The notes beneath the pieces were generated by a model that worked only from the letters and a program-made list of their open reading frames with translations, was not told the DNA's origin and searched no databases. A DNA stretch of 64,000 nt from Lachnospiraceae bacterium (GTDB lineage: Bacteria; Bacillota; Clostridia; Lachnospirales; Lachnospiraceae). The DNA lies in the NCBI GenBank assembly GCA_017521985.1, contig JAFXAZ010000002.1, forward strand, positions 62,001 through 126,000, read 5' to 3'. The translations under genes were made by a program, and so were the position numbers. Shown piece by piece: positions 26,261 to 34,310 of this stretch. How positions within the stretch are numbered: the stretch's first letter is position 1; each line of letters opens with the position of its first letter.

Positions 26261-26298
26261 TCCTCCCACAAAATTTGATAATCTAATTTTGTAGGAGA
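26261..26298 (-). promoter_or_regulatory. Hairpin enclosing the ribosome site of the next gene
   Basis: On the minus strand CTCCTACAAAATT pairs with AATTTTGTGGGAG (one mismatch), followed by GATTTTTTTATG. The 3' arm contains GGGAGGA, the ribosome site of the next ATG. It could be an intrinsic terminator after the XRE gene, a translation switch, or both. A similar element lies at 33651-33696. Confidence 0.6.
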
Positions 26299-26333
26299 AT
26301 TTTCACTTTGTCATTCAAGCTGTGCTTTAATTT

Positions 26334-26567
26334 TTATGCTACAAGCATCTCATTTAACTTTTTAGTATCAATTGGAACTTGAAGCAATTGACTCAACGCA
26401 TACAAATTGTCAATTGTAGGCATATTAAGACCATTAAACCAATTATATACACTTTGTACACTTGTAAGATTAAGATATTTTTTTACTTCTTTCGGAGTAA
26501 TCCCACGCTTATCCATTATTCGATGGAGATTGACCCCTGTTTCTCTAAGGTTGATTACCGGGAACAC
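26334..26567 (-). CDS. XRE-family HTH regulator (small)
   Basis: 77 residues if started at GTG, six bases after GGAAGG, giving VFPVINLRETGVNLHRIMDKRG, which aligns with the start of the homologue at 29.7-30.1 kb. A 6-codon-longer ATG start has a poorer site. The helix-turn-helix is PKEVKKYLNLTSVQSVYNWFNG, then NMPTIDNLYALSQLLQVPID, typical of Clostridial XRE proteins. It is probably a transcriptional repressor. A hairpin follows it. Confidence 0.75.
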   Translation of the reverse strand: MFPVINLRETGVNLHRIMDKRGITPKEVKKYLNLTSVQSVYNWFNGLNMPTIDNLYALSQLLQVPIDTKKLNEMLVA

Positions 26568-26646
26568 AAGACACCTTCCTTTCATAACTTCTTTATAACT
26601 TACATTATATGTGCTATGGAACGTCCTTGCAACATCGTATCTTTCC

Positions 26647-27378
26647 TTACTTTCTTCCCACCATCGCTTTAATTGCTTCACATGCAAACACTGCCGTACC
26701 TTCTCCACCAACCTTGTCAATATTCGTGGTAAAATCTCCGCCGCCTGAATACATAGCTCCAAGCCCTAACAGAATCTTATCCGTACAGGTATAATAATGT
26801 TCTGTAATATGATCCTGTAGCTTCTTTGCCAGTGCGATTGCTTCCTCGCTCTCCGGTGAAAGTTCTTTTATTTTTCCGAACTCCGCAAAAATGTTCATCA
26901 TTTCCACATTTAATTTCTGCTGAGCTTCCTTCGTTCTGCCCACTGCCTTTTGCTCATACTCCTTATAAGCATCTGTGGTTCCCCAGGAAGCCTTCGCCTG
27001 CGCGGCATACTCATCAATTTTTCTCGTATCAAATGCTTCAAAACTCATGTGTTTTACTCCTATCGCTTTAATTCCACGAGCAAGGTCTATCAGATTCTGC
27101 AAATGTTCCTTCCGCATTTCCAGTAAATGAATCTGCTGTTCCAATGCTTTGCTTCTGTCAAAGTCGGGACTATCCAAAATCTCCTTAATATCCTTCAGCG
27201 AAAATTCCAAAGCTTTAAAAAGCAAAATGTGCTGCAGACGCTCCAGTGCTGCTTCATCATACAATCGATACCCCGCTTGAGTTACTTCTGTGGCCAGCAA
27301 AAGCCCAATGCGGTCATAATGATGCAGGGCACGTATACTTACCCCCGATATCTTACTAACTTCATGTACTGTCATCAT
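26647..27378 (-). CDS. MerR-family regulator with TipAS ligand domain
   Basis: 243 residues from ATGATG, eight bases after GAGGTG. The N-terminal MerR HTH (MTVHEVSKISGVSIRALHHYDRIGLL) leads into the dimerisation helix, then the TipAS antibiotic-binding domain (HYYTCTDKILLGLGAMYSGGGDF near the C-terminus). TipA-type proteins bind thiopeptides or other drugs and activate resistance genes. No transporter lies next to it. The C-terminus overlaps the IS21-interrupted fragment at 7.2 kb by homology (about 80% identical), so this is the intact paralogue. Confidence 0.9.
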   Translation of the reverse strand: MMTVHEVSKISGVSIRALHHYDRIGLLLATEVTQAGYRLYDEAALERLQHILLFKALEFSLKDIKEILDSPDFDRSKALEQQIHLLEMRKEHLQNLIDLARGIKAIGVKHMSFEAFDTRKIDEYAAQAKASWGTTDAYKEYEQKAVGRTKEAQQKLNVEMMNIFAEFGKIKELSPESEEAIALAKKLQDHITEHYYTCTDKILLGLGAMYSGGGDFTTNIDKVGGEGTAVFACEAIKAMVGRK

Positions 27379-27524
27379 TTCTGAAATCACCTCTTTCTCT
27401 GTGGTAATTTTATCATAAACTATGACATAATGTTAGAGTCAACAAAATTTTTTCCATTTTCACCATAAAGCTTCTATAATCAGCCATATTCAGTCATTTC
27501 CTTCCGTTTGCGGCCAATTATAAA

Positions 27525-28964
27525 CTAATCAAATAAAGCATCCATGTCTATAACGTTAGTAAAAGCTCCGCTATATTCATTGTATTTCAATCCATATGTG
27601 GTAATTAGCGTGCTATGAATAGCCATCTTAGGAGATAACTCTTCCGAAAGCAACGATATTCTATTACGCAAAACTTTATCGTAATTCTTGTCTACAGAAA
27701 ACTCTTCCCCGTAAAATTTCATTTCACACATATTAACAATATTATCTTTTCGCTCAATAATCATATCTATCTGTGTGCCGTTTTCCTCACCCTTTCGTTT
27801 AGACCACGCGGATTGATTTGTACTAACTCCACTGATTCCAAGTGCTTTCTTTATCTGCTTTATATGATTGAAACAGATATTCTCAAAAGCAAGCCCTCTC
27901 CACGTTACGATATTTTGCGAACCTATATTTGAAAGCCAAAATTCATTGCCAAGCTCCTTTTTGTTCTCCACAAATCTTAGATAAAAATTGCAAAAAGAAT
28001 CTGTCAGCTTATAATATTCTTCTTTTTTACTATATCCAAACGGGACATATTTAATAATAAAATCACTAGCTATTAGAGCAGACAAAGCTTTCGTTAATGT
28101 GCCTCCTACCGTCATCCCTGCCGCTTCAGCTAATTCCGAGCGTGTGCATCCGTAATGTTTCGCTCCAATTGCTCGAATAATAGAAATCATCATCTCCGGA
28201 TTGTTAAATATCGCACTAAACAATCTATTAAATTCATTCAGTAAAGGAGCACTCTTTTTGAAGAATAATTCATCTACATTCTGAGCCAGACTTAATCCAC
28301 TTTGGTAATAACTCAAATAATATGGTATACCTCCGGTTATCATATACGATTGTATAATATCGTACCTGGACATCTTTATATTTTCACTGATGAAGTATTG
28401 CTCGCATTCTCCAAGCGAAAACGGTGCAAGCTTTATTTCACATGTTAGTCTGTTATAGAGACCTCCATGATTATTAATCAACTTATCTGTCATCCACGAT
28501 GTTGCACTTCCGCAGACTACAAGCATTACATTTTTTCTTGAGCATGCCCATGTGTTCCAAAATCCTTCAAATGCGGTTATAAAACCTGATTTAGGTGTAT
28601 CAAGCCAAGGCAATTCGTCTATAAAAATCAATTGCCTGCTGCCATCATCCATGTCCTGAAGAAACATTTCCAGCATTAAAAATGCATCCATCCAGTTCTC
28701 AGGGCATTTACTTTTCTTCATTCCCTGAAGGATAAGAGAGTTATAAAAATGTTTGAGTTGCTTTCTAAGCGGGCTATCCGTCGATTCAACATCGGATTCA
28801 ATCGGTGAAAGTCCTGCATGACGAAATGTTATTTTACCTTCGAACACTTCGTTAATAAGAAATGTCTTTCCGACTCTTCTACGTCCATATACTGCCACAA
28901 ACTGAGCTTTATTGCTTTCATATAATTTCTTTAATGTCGTAATTTCCTGTTTACGTCCTATCAT
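27525..28964 (-). CDS. Archaeal-type ATPase with DUF234-like C-terminal domain
   Basis: 479 residues from the ATG 7 bases after GGAGG. Walker A VYGRRRVGKTFLI lies near residue 27, Walker B LIFIDELPWLD near residue 117, and VVCGSATSWM is the sensor region. The C-terminal half ends in a PD-(D/E)XK-like stretch (GTQIDMIIERKDNIVNMCEMKFY). This matches the COG1672/DUF234 ATPases, whose function is poorly known and often linked to mobile DNA or nucleotide signalling. The frame is intact. Confidence 0.88.
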   Translation of the reverse strand: MIGRKQEITTLKKLYESNKAQFVAVYGRRRVGKTFLINEVFEGKITFRHAGLSPIESDVESTDSPLRKQLKHFYNSLILQGMKKSKCPENWMDAFLMLEMFLQDMDDGSRQLIFIDELPWLDTPKSGFITAFEGFWNTWACSRKNVMLVVCGSATSWMTDKLINNHGGLYNRLTCEIKLAPFSLGECEQYFISENIKMSRYDIIQSYMITGGIPYYLSYYQSGLSLAQNVDELFFKKSAPLLNEFNRLFSAIFNNPEMMISIIRAIGAKHYGCTRSELAEAAGMTVGGTLTKALSALIASDFIIKYVPFGYSKKEEYYKLTDSFCNFYLRFVENKKELGNEFWLSNIGSQNIVTWRGLAFENICFNHIKQIKKALGISGVSTNQSAWSKRKGEENGTQIDMIIERKDNIVNMCEMKFYGEEFSVDKNYDKVLRNRISLLSEELSPKMAIHSTLITTYGLKYNEYSGAFTNVIDMDALFD

Positions 28965-29047
28965 ACAATCGCCTCCAAACCTTTTATAATCAGCCATATA
29001 TTCGTATTATATCACTTATGTGGCTGATTATCAAGCTTTTGCTATCT

Positions 29048-29722
29048 TTATGAAATTCGTATCACCTGCTCATACAGCAATATCTCGTCTGCATTTACAT
29101 TCCTATTGTCATGATAATGTCCGAAAAACCACTTTTTAAAAGTGACTGTCTGACGTATTTGTTCCAGATAATTTGTCAGCACATCCGGCGTGAACAAGCC
29201 ACCGCCAAGCAATGCTTGGGTGCTGGATGAACAACAATGGGACACAATAAAGTCTACAGTATTTCCATGTACAGACAGATTTTTAAGTCCCTCTTCCATT
29301 TCGGCTTTAGACGGCAATTCCTGCTTCCACCAACTCACACGATTGATACGCTAAGGCAGCCATCCATGATCTAATTCCTTTTTCTTTCGCTTATAGTCAG
29401 GGTCATCCGGCTCTAAGATGCCACCGGAAATATCATGGCTGCTGGCTCCGCCAAAGGTAAATATTTTTTTACCATCTATTTGATATACCTGCCCCCTCAT
29501 CAAATGAATAACAGACGGCCGCACTTTATGTACCTTACCGCCCTTCCAATCCATCCACCAGCTTTCCCTTTTACTTTCTTCATCCACATTCCAGACACCA
29601 CCAAAATCACCGCAAATGATTACATAATCGTCTTTAGTCATTTCCCTCTGTTCCGGAAAGTTTTCTTTATTAAACCGCACAAAATCACTGTGACAGTCAC
29701 CAGTTATATAAATCATAGCCAC
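29048..29722 (-). pseudogene. Metallophosphoesterase copy B with amber codon and deletion
   Basis: A frame from MAMIYITGDCH keeps GDCH and CGDFGG, then lacks about 35 residues including GNHE before GGKVHK. A TAG interrupts after HGWLP where copy A has PYRIN, so a Tyr codon became amber; the frame then continues unbroken to FFGHYHDN and the end. Two independent lesions make function unlikely. It lies 29 bases after an XRE gene on the same strand. Confidence 0.85.
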
Positions 29723-29751
29723 TTCCTTCTTTTTAAATATCCATAATAAAT

Positions 29752-30069
29752 CTAAGCCGCTAATCTCCTATACGCCTCATAATATGCATGCAATCTCTTT
29801 ATGTTATTATCCACTGAACTGCTTTGCCTATCTCTTTTCGTCATTGTACGGCTGCCACATATCAGATCATCCATAGGTACCTGAAACAATTCGCTGAGAG
29901 CATATAAATTATCTATCGTCGGAAGGCTGATACCATTTAACCAGTGATATATGCTCTGAGCGCTTCCAAGTCCCAGGAATTGCTGTACAGCTTTTACTGT
30001 CAGCTTGTGTTGATCCATTATTCTTCGTATATTTATTCCTGTTTCTCTTTTATCAATTATCGGATACAT
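29752..30069 (-). CDS. XRE-family HTH regulator
   Basis: 105 residues, with AAGGAGGTTGTC before the ATG. HTH: KAVQQFLGLGSAQSIYHWLNG, then SLPTIDNLYALSELFQVPMDDL. The C-terminal 35 residues are basic. It is homologous to the protein at 26.3 kb and to a remnant at 33.7 kb. It probably controls itself and the downstream phosphoesterase gene, which is broken. Confidence 0.82.
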   Translation of the reverse strand: MYPIIDKRETGINIRRIMDQHKLTVKAVQQFLGLGSAQSIYHWLNGISLPTIDNLYALSELFQVPMDDLICGSRTMTKRDRQSSSVDNNIKRLHAYYEAYRRLAA

Positions 30070-30116
30070 GACAACCTCCTTCTATCTGTACCTATTTTCA
30101 AAGCGAAAAAACAAAT

Positions 30117-31145
30117 TTACTCCTTCAACAGATAATCATTGTTCAATACCTTCATGGATAAAGATCCCTCAATCACTCTAGAATATACCGGTGCAACCGG
30201 GCGTATTACAATCCCTTCTTTATTCATGCCGGAAGAATAATACCCCTTTGCTCTTTCCAGTAGCTGTTCTACACTATCATATGGGAAGTTACTTCCTTCC
30301 TCTTCAATCGGTACCATTTTTAACTGCAGCTTCTCGCATAACTCCCGCATCTTCGGCAAGGACATTCTGCGACGAGACTCCAGATCAATTACCGTAAAGA
30401 CATACCATTCCGGTCTTGCCAGCTTTAATCGGTTCTTTTGGATACCGGCTCCACAGAATTCGCCCTGGATTGCCACACCGGTAATTCCCAGTTCTGCCAT
30501 TCTCTCCGGGATATTATGCTCATGCGCATATCTCCACATAGCACACTTGTCATCGTCTGCGTATTCAAAATTTCTGCCACAGATTCCAAAGTGCCCATCC
30601 TTTCGATACATTGTCACACTGGTACCGTCCATCTTGGTTGAAATATAATAAGCGGGAACCTTCTTGAATTCATCAATCAGCTCCGGATAAGACTGTACTC
30701 TCAATTCATCTGTCTTTGGAATTCCCTCAGGAAAGTCTCCGATCACAGTACCACTGCTGGTAACCCGTTCCTCTACTTCCCACTTTCTGATCCCTAACAA
30801 CTCAGTCACATCATCGCCCAGCTGGTAATCTCCCTCTGGTAAGATAGATAAGGGTTGTACCAGTCCCTGAGAAATCTGTCCCCTGAAGTTCATGGTCTTC
30901 AATCGGAATCCCTCTCCCAGGATCTCATTCTTTTTAAAACTATTTCCTCTTAAAAACTCAAATCTGTCACATACCGGCAGAAATGAATCTACTTCCATGT
31001 AGACACAATGGTCTCCTACTTGAAACATTCCCTTATTCGCTACGCACTTCCAACCCAATACGTGAACACATTCTATTCTATCTGCTCCTTCTATAGGAGT
31101 GATATGGTGTACATACTGTACAGATGCTAACTTTCTCTTTTCCAT
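30117..31145 (-). CDS. ATP-dependent RNA ligase, DRB0094 (Rnl5) type
   Basis: 342 residues. The N-terminal OB-fold region (residues 1-110) precedes the adenylyltransferase core, as in Deinococcus DRB0094. Nucleotidyl lysine Lys171 lies in KMDGTS, motif III is GICGRNFEY at 187-195, motif IV AIQGEFCG at 225-232, and motif V EGIVIRP at 310-316 with SMKV at 331-334. It should seal RNA ends, for example after tRNA cleavage. GGGGAGATTCCG precedes the ATG. It follows a phosphoesterase gene by 67 bases. Confidence 0.93.
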   Translation of the reverse strand: MEKRKLASVQYVHHITPIEGADRIECVHVLGWKCVANKGMFQVGDHCVYMEVDSFLPVCDRFEFLRGNSFKKNEILGEGFRLKTMNFRGQISQGLVQPLSILPEGDYQLGDDVTELLGIRKWEVEERVTSSGTVIGDFPEGIPKTDELRVQSYPELIDEFKKVPAYYISTKMDGTSVTMYRKDGHFGICGRNFEYADDDKCAMWRYAHEHNIPERMAELGITGVAIQGEFCGAGIQKNRLKLARPEWYVFTVIDLESRRRMSLPKMRELCEKLQLKMVPIEEEGSNFPYDSVEQLLERAKGYYSSGMNKEGIVIRPVAPVYSRVIEGSLSMKVLNNDYLLKE

Positions 31146-31212
31146 CGGAATCTCCCCGCATTTCCCTCAAAATATTATTTACATACAGAATTATTATAGC
31201 ACTCGCCACCTT

Positions 31213-31815
31213 TTATGTCATTGAACTTGTAGTATAATTCTGCTTAATCATTTCTCGCTGTACTTTCTTTTCAACTGCTCGATCAATGGTTATTCTGTGA
31301 ATACTTGGCACATCAGATAAAATGCCATCCTTTATAATCTTCCCTAGACTAACCGGCGTATAGCCACATACATTGGCTGCCAGATTTAAATATTTGCAGT
31401 CTTTTCGGTAATCTTCCATCCCACTGTGATCATGTCCATGGATATTCAGACACCATGGCAGACCATAGACCGGTTCATGGGACAACAAGATCTTTTCCGC
31501 CACAAACAGCGGCCCCTTGTATATTTCATCAAAATATCCATTATATGCTCCTTTTGCATCGTGGTTTCCCAGCAAAAGAATCTTTTTTCTTGCCTTGATT
31601 TCTGCCACATAATCGGCTTTCCCCACATCGCCCAAGCAGACGAAAGTATCACTCTTATTCACTTTACTGTTAATGATTTCAATCTGCTCCTTTGGCGTGA
31701 TCCAATTAGAATCCATCAGTTTACAATCATGATCATCAAAATGCAGATCGGAAAGAATATATACTGAACCCATAGCAGACCAATGCCTGAATGGCTCATA
31801 TAAAGTCGGAATCAT
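31213..31815 (-). CDS. Metallophosphoesterase of the RNA ligase operon
   Basis: 200 residues, intact. Metal motifs: SDLHFDDH near 22-29, CLGDVG near 60-65, LGNHDA near 82-87, LSHEP, and IHGHDHSG near 124-131. All positions expected for a two-metal calcineurin-like phosphoesterase are present. Its ATG overlaps the stop of the preceding 244-residue gene by 4 bases. Next to an RNA ligase it could prepare RNA ends, for example by removing a 2',3'-cyclic or terminal phosphate; that is inference. Confidence 0.88.
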   Translation of the reverse strand: MIPTLYEPFRHWSAMGSVYILSDLHFDDHDCKLMDSNWITPKEQIEIINSKVNKSDTFVCLGDVGKADYVAEIKARKKILLLGNHDAKGAYNGYFDEIYKGPLFVAEKILLSHEPVYGLPWCLNIHGHDHSGMEDYRKDCKYLNLAANVCGYTPVSLGKIIKDGILSDVPSIHRITIDRAVEKKVQREMIKQNYTTSSMT

Positions 31816-32546
31816 AAAATCGCCTCCAATTCTTTTTTCTTTTGATACTGATCATACTCCACGACTGCTCTGGTAATTGCATGCCGGAGTTCATCAGCTG
31901 TTTCATCTCGCTCTTCTCTTTCAAATCCTAAATGTTCCCATACCTCTTCCATTGTATATGTCGTGGCAGTTCCTTCCTCAAATTCTTTTATAGACGAGTC
32001 TAATTTCTTTAACTCTTCATCCAAGTGCTGTTGTTCGAAGCCGAAAAAGGATGCCTCATGCATAACATCTGTCAGCAACTCTACAATATTTTTCTGCGTA
32101 TATGCGGCATCAGAAACTTTAAAACCCATAATCTTTGCTTGTCGGTCAAACACATAAGAATATGTTTCTGCTGCCACTCCTTTGTCTTGCAATTCCTGCT
32201 GACAGACTAACGAACAAGTGTCTTCTTCCACACCATCCTGCTGCATTTTGTGAACAAATAAGACATACTCTTTCCCATCTTCGTTTACCTCAATATTCAT
32301 GGAACATAGCCGCTCGATATATTCTTTCAGCACGGTCCTGATATGATTTTTAACCTTAGAAATTTTCTGATGCTCGTCCGAAATATCATCCAATACGACC
32401 GGATACTTATATAAATAATAATTAATCAGTTGGTCTGATCTGCTTTTTTTAAATATTCCTGCACTGTCTTCATTACTCACAGTTAAATCCTTCCATGTTT
32501 TTTTATTTGAAATTTCAAATTGTAACCTCAAAATTACTGTATACAA
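31812..32546 (-). CDS. Unrecognised 244-residue protein between RhuM-Doc and phosphoesterase
   Basis: The first plausible start is TTG overlapping the end of the RhuM-Doc gene by 13 bases; there is no ATG nearby, and the ribosome site is weak, suggesting coupled translation. It starts MYTVILRLQFEISNKKTWKDLTV. The C-terminal third is helical and acidic (EELKKLDSSIKEFEEGT..., EEREETADELRH). It contains Cys residues in SLVCQQEL but no clear catalytic motif. I recognise no family. Confidence 0.65.
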   Translation of the reverse strand: MYTVILRLQFEISNKKTWKDLTVSNEDSAGIFKKSRSDQLINYYLYKYPVVLDDISDEHQKISKVKNHIRTVLKEYIERLCSMNIEVNEDGKEYVLFVHKMQQDGVEEDTCSLVCQQELQDKGVAAETYSYVFDRQAKIMGFKVSDAAYTQKNIVELLTDVMHEASFFGFEQQHLDEELKKLDSSIKEFEEGTATTYTMEEVWEHLGFEREERDETADELRHAITRAVVEYDQYQKKKELEAIL

Positions 32547-33460
32547 TTCATAACGACGCTAATCATCATTTCTTTTTCCTCAGGCCGTGACTCAGCAATC
32601 ATCAGCGTAAGTGCTACTAAAGTATAATCCTCTATCCTCTTCTTTCCTTCATCAAACAAAGCCTTATTTTTATTCAAAAAATGTAGAAAAATGGCCGCTG
32701 CAATACGTTTGTTTCCGTCGTAAAAACTATGATTTTTTGTAATAAAATAAAGTAGGTTGGCAGCCTTTTCTTCCATGGATTTATATACATCCTCTCCGCC
32801 AAAAGATTGATAAATATTTCCTATACTTCCCTTGAAAGAATCATCCCGCTCCTTACCAAAAAGCTTTGACTCATTTCCAAACCTCATATTGGAGATTAAC
32901 TTCAGGCACTCATCATAAGAAAGCACATAAATAGCCTCATTTCCTTTCGGACGCCTTATATTTCGATGGTCATAAGCATCCAACAAATCCAGTGCCGTAT
33001 TATATCGTTCGATAACAGACAATACTTGTTTGCTGTCCAAGTCATTTTCTGTCCGTTTCATCAAGCGTATCACTTCACCCAATTGCTGAATACGTTTATG
33101 GTTGACCGCATACCCTTGTAATATGTACTGCTTTAATACAGAGTTCGCCCAACGTCGGAATTCTACACCGCGGTTGGATTTCACACGGTAGCCGACGGAA
33201 ATGATGACATCCAAAGAATAGAACGGTACAGGCTTTTTCACATTATTAACGTGTAAAAAATGCACGTTATTATTCTCGTCAACTTCCTTCTCTTTAAAAA
33301 CATTTAAAATATGTCTTCTGATATTCGATTCTTCTCTGTCAAACAGCTGTACCATTTGGGAAACACTCAACCACACTGTTTCATCCTGAATCTCTACAGG
33401 CAGCGATATACTCTTATCTTCTGTCTCAAATAACACAATTTCATTTCTTTTTCTATCCAT
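32534..33460 (-). CDS. RhuM-like protein fused to Doc/Fic domain
   Basis: 308 residues, from the ATG 7 bases after AAGGAG. Residues 1-130 match the RhuM virulence-protein domain (TVWLSVSQMVQLFDREESNIRRHI, FYSLDVIISVGYRVKSNRGVEFRRWAN). The C-terminal domain is Doc-like: HSFYDGNKRIAA at 244-255, the HxFxDGNKR motif of Doc kinases. Doc phosphorylates EF-Tu and stops translation. RhuM-Doc fusions are common in gut bacteria but their target is unknown. It is the first gene of the four-gene RNA-ligase operon. Confidence 0.87.
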   Translation of the reverse strand: MDRKRNEIVLFETEDKSISLPVEIQDETVWLSVSQMVQLFDREESNIRRHILNVFKEKEVDENNNVHFLHVNNVKKPVPFYSLDVIISVGYRVKSNRGVEFRRWANSVLKQYILQGYAVNHKRIQQLGEVIRLMKRTENDLDSKQVLSVIERYNTALDLLDAYDHRNIRRPKGNEAIYVLSYDECLKLISNMRFGNESKLFGKERDDSFKGSIGNIYQSFGGEDVYKSMEEKAANLLYFITKNHSFYDGNKRIAAAIFLHFLNKNKALFDEGKKRIEDYTLVALTLMIAESRPEEKEMMISVVMNCIQ

Positions 33461-33650
33461 AATTTTTCTCCTTCTCTTCAAACAAAGCCGCAGCTTTCGC
33501 CACGGCTTCATCATTTATCATATATGCCCACATTACAGCCACGAGGATTACCTCCAGCCAACCGGCTTATCGCTTTAACCTTTCCCATGGATTTCAACAC
33601 ATTTCTATGTCTACACGAAAATTCCCTCTTCACCTAAAACCATTTAAAAA

Positions 33651-33696
33651 ATCCTCCCTTAAAATATTGTCTCTAAAGACTATTCTAAGGGAGGAT
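33651..33696 (-). promoter_or_regulatory. Hairpin enclosing a ribosome site, second copy
   Basis: On the minus strand ATCCTCCCTTA and TAAGGGAGGAT form perfect 11-bp arms round a 24-base loop, followed by TTTTTAAATG. The SD sequence GGGAGG is in the 3' arm. It is followed by only an 11-codon frame (MVLGEEGIFV), a likely remnant. It lies just after an XRE remnant, as at 26.3 kb. Confidence 0.6.
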
Positions 33697-33728
33697 ATAC
33701 AATTTGTCATTGAATCTGTAGTTCAATT

Positions 33729-33803
33729 TTACGCTATCCAACGGTACACACTCTGCACACAACCAAGTCCAAGATACTCTTGCACATCCTTCGGAGAAGG
33801 CAT
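33729..33803 (-). pseudogene. XRE regulator remnant
   Basis: 24 codons, MPSPKDVQEYLGLGCVQSVYRWIA, matching the helix-turn-helix of the two small XRE proteins in this window (KAVQQFLGLGSAQSIYHWLNG). The N-terminal and C-terminal parts are missing. It sits between the broken rloB gene and a ribosome-site hairpin. Confidence 0.65.
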
Positions 33804-33817
33804 CTTCCTTTCCTTAT

Positions 33818-34310
33818 CTACTCAGGCAAATACGCCCTCAATCTTTCCACCAACTCATACACCTTAGTTCCCGGTGCCGCCTTTGATGGTGCTTTTCCAT
33901 AATTTATCGCATCCAGACTTTTTGCATTGGCTATTGCCGTATCCATGTATGGGCGTAGGATATGATACATACAACTGTACCACTCTGTCGATATGCGCTG
34001 CAGGGAAGTCATCGGTATCATAGACTATCCACACATGGCGATATCCGTTCGGATTTTCGTTTGCCAATTGCTTTGCTTTTTCAAACAAACTTACTGTATT
34101 GTCACCTAAACCAAATACCTTCAATTGTATTTTCTCCGGATACTGCTTATTGATAATTTCTTGAATTGCTCCAAAATATGCAGGTTCTGTGTCGGTTCCT
34201 TCCGTTACAATCAAATGATATTCAGGACGGATTTTAATCGCTCTATCCGGTTTGTTCATCCAAGGCTTCTTTAAATCACTTTTCTTTGGAGGTTTTAAAC
34301 TCAAAGCCAA
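33818..34310 (-). pseudogene. RloB-family nuclease, internally deleted
   Basis: The first part reads LIVTEGTDTEPAYFGAIQ..., FGLGDNTVSLF and HVWIVYDTDDFPAAHIDRV, the TOPRIM-like start of RloB. After DRVVQLY the family sequence resumes in another frame as YHILRPYMDTAIANAKSLD...PGTKVYELVERL. About 60 residues are missing. It overlaps the end of the ATPase gene by 10 bases, as expected for an rloAB operon. Confidence 0.75.

Noticed and set aside
33607-33867. 86-residue plus-strand frame
   Set aside because: It is antisense to an XRE remnant, a hairpin and the rloB end, and has no ribosome site.
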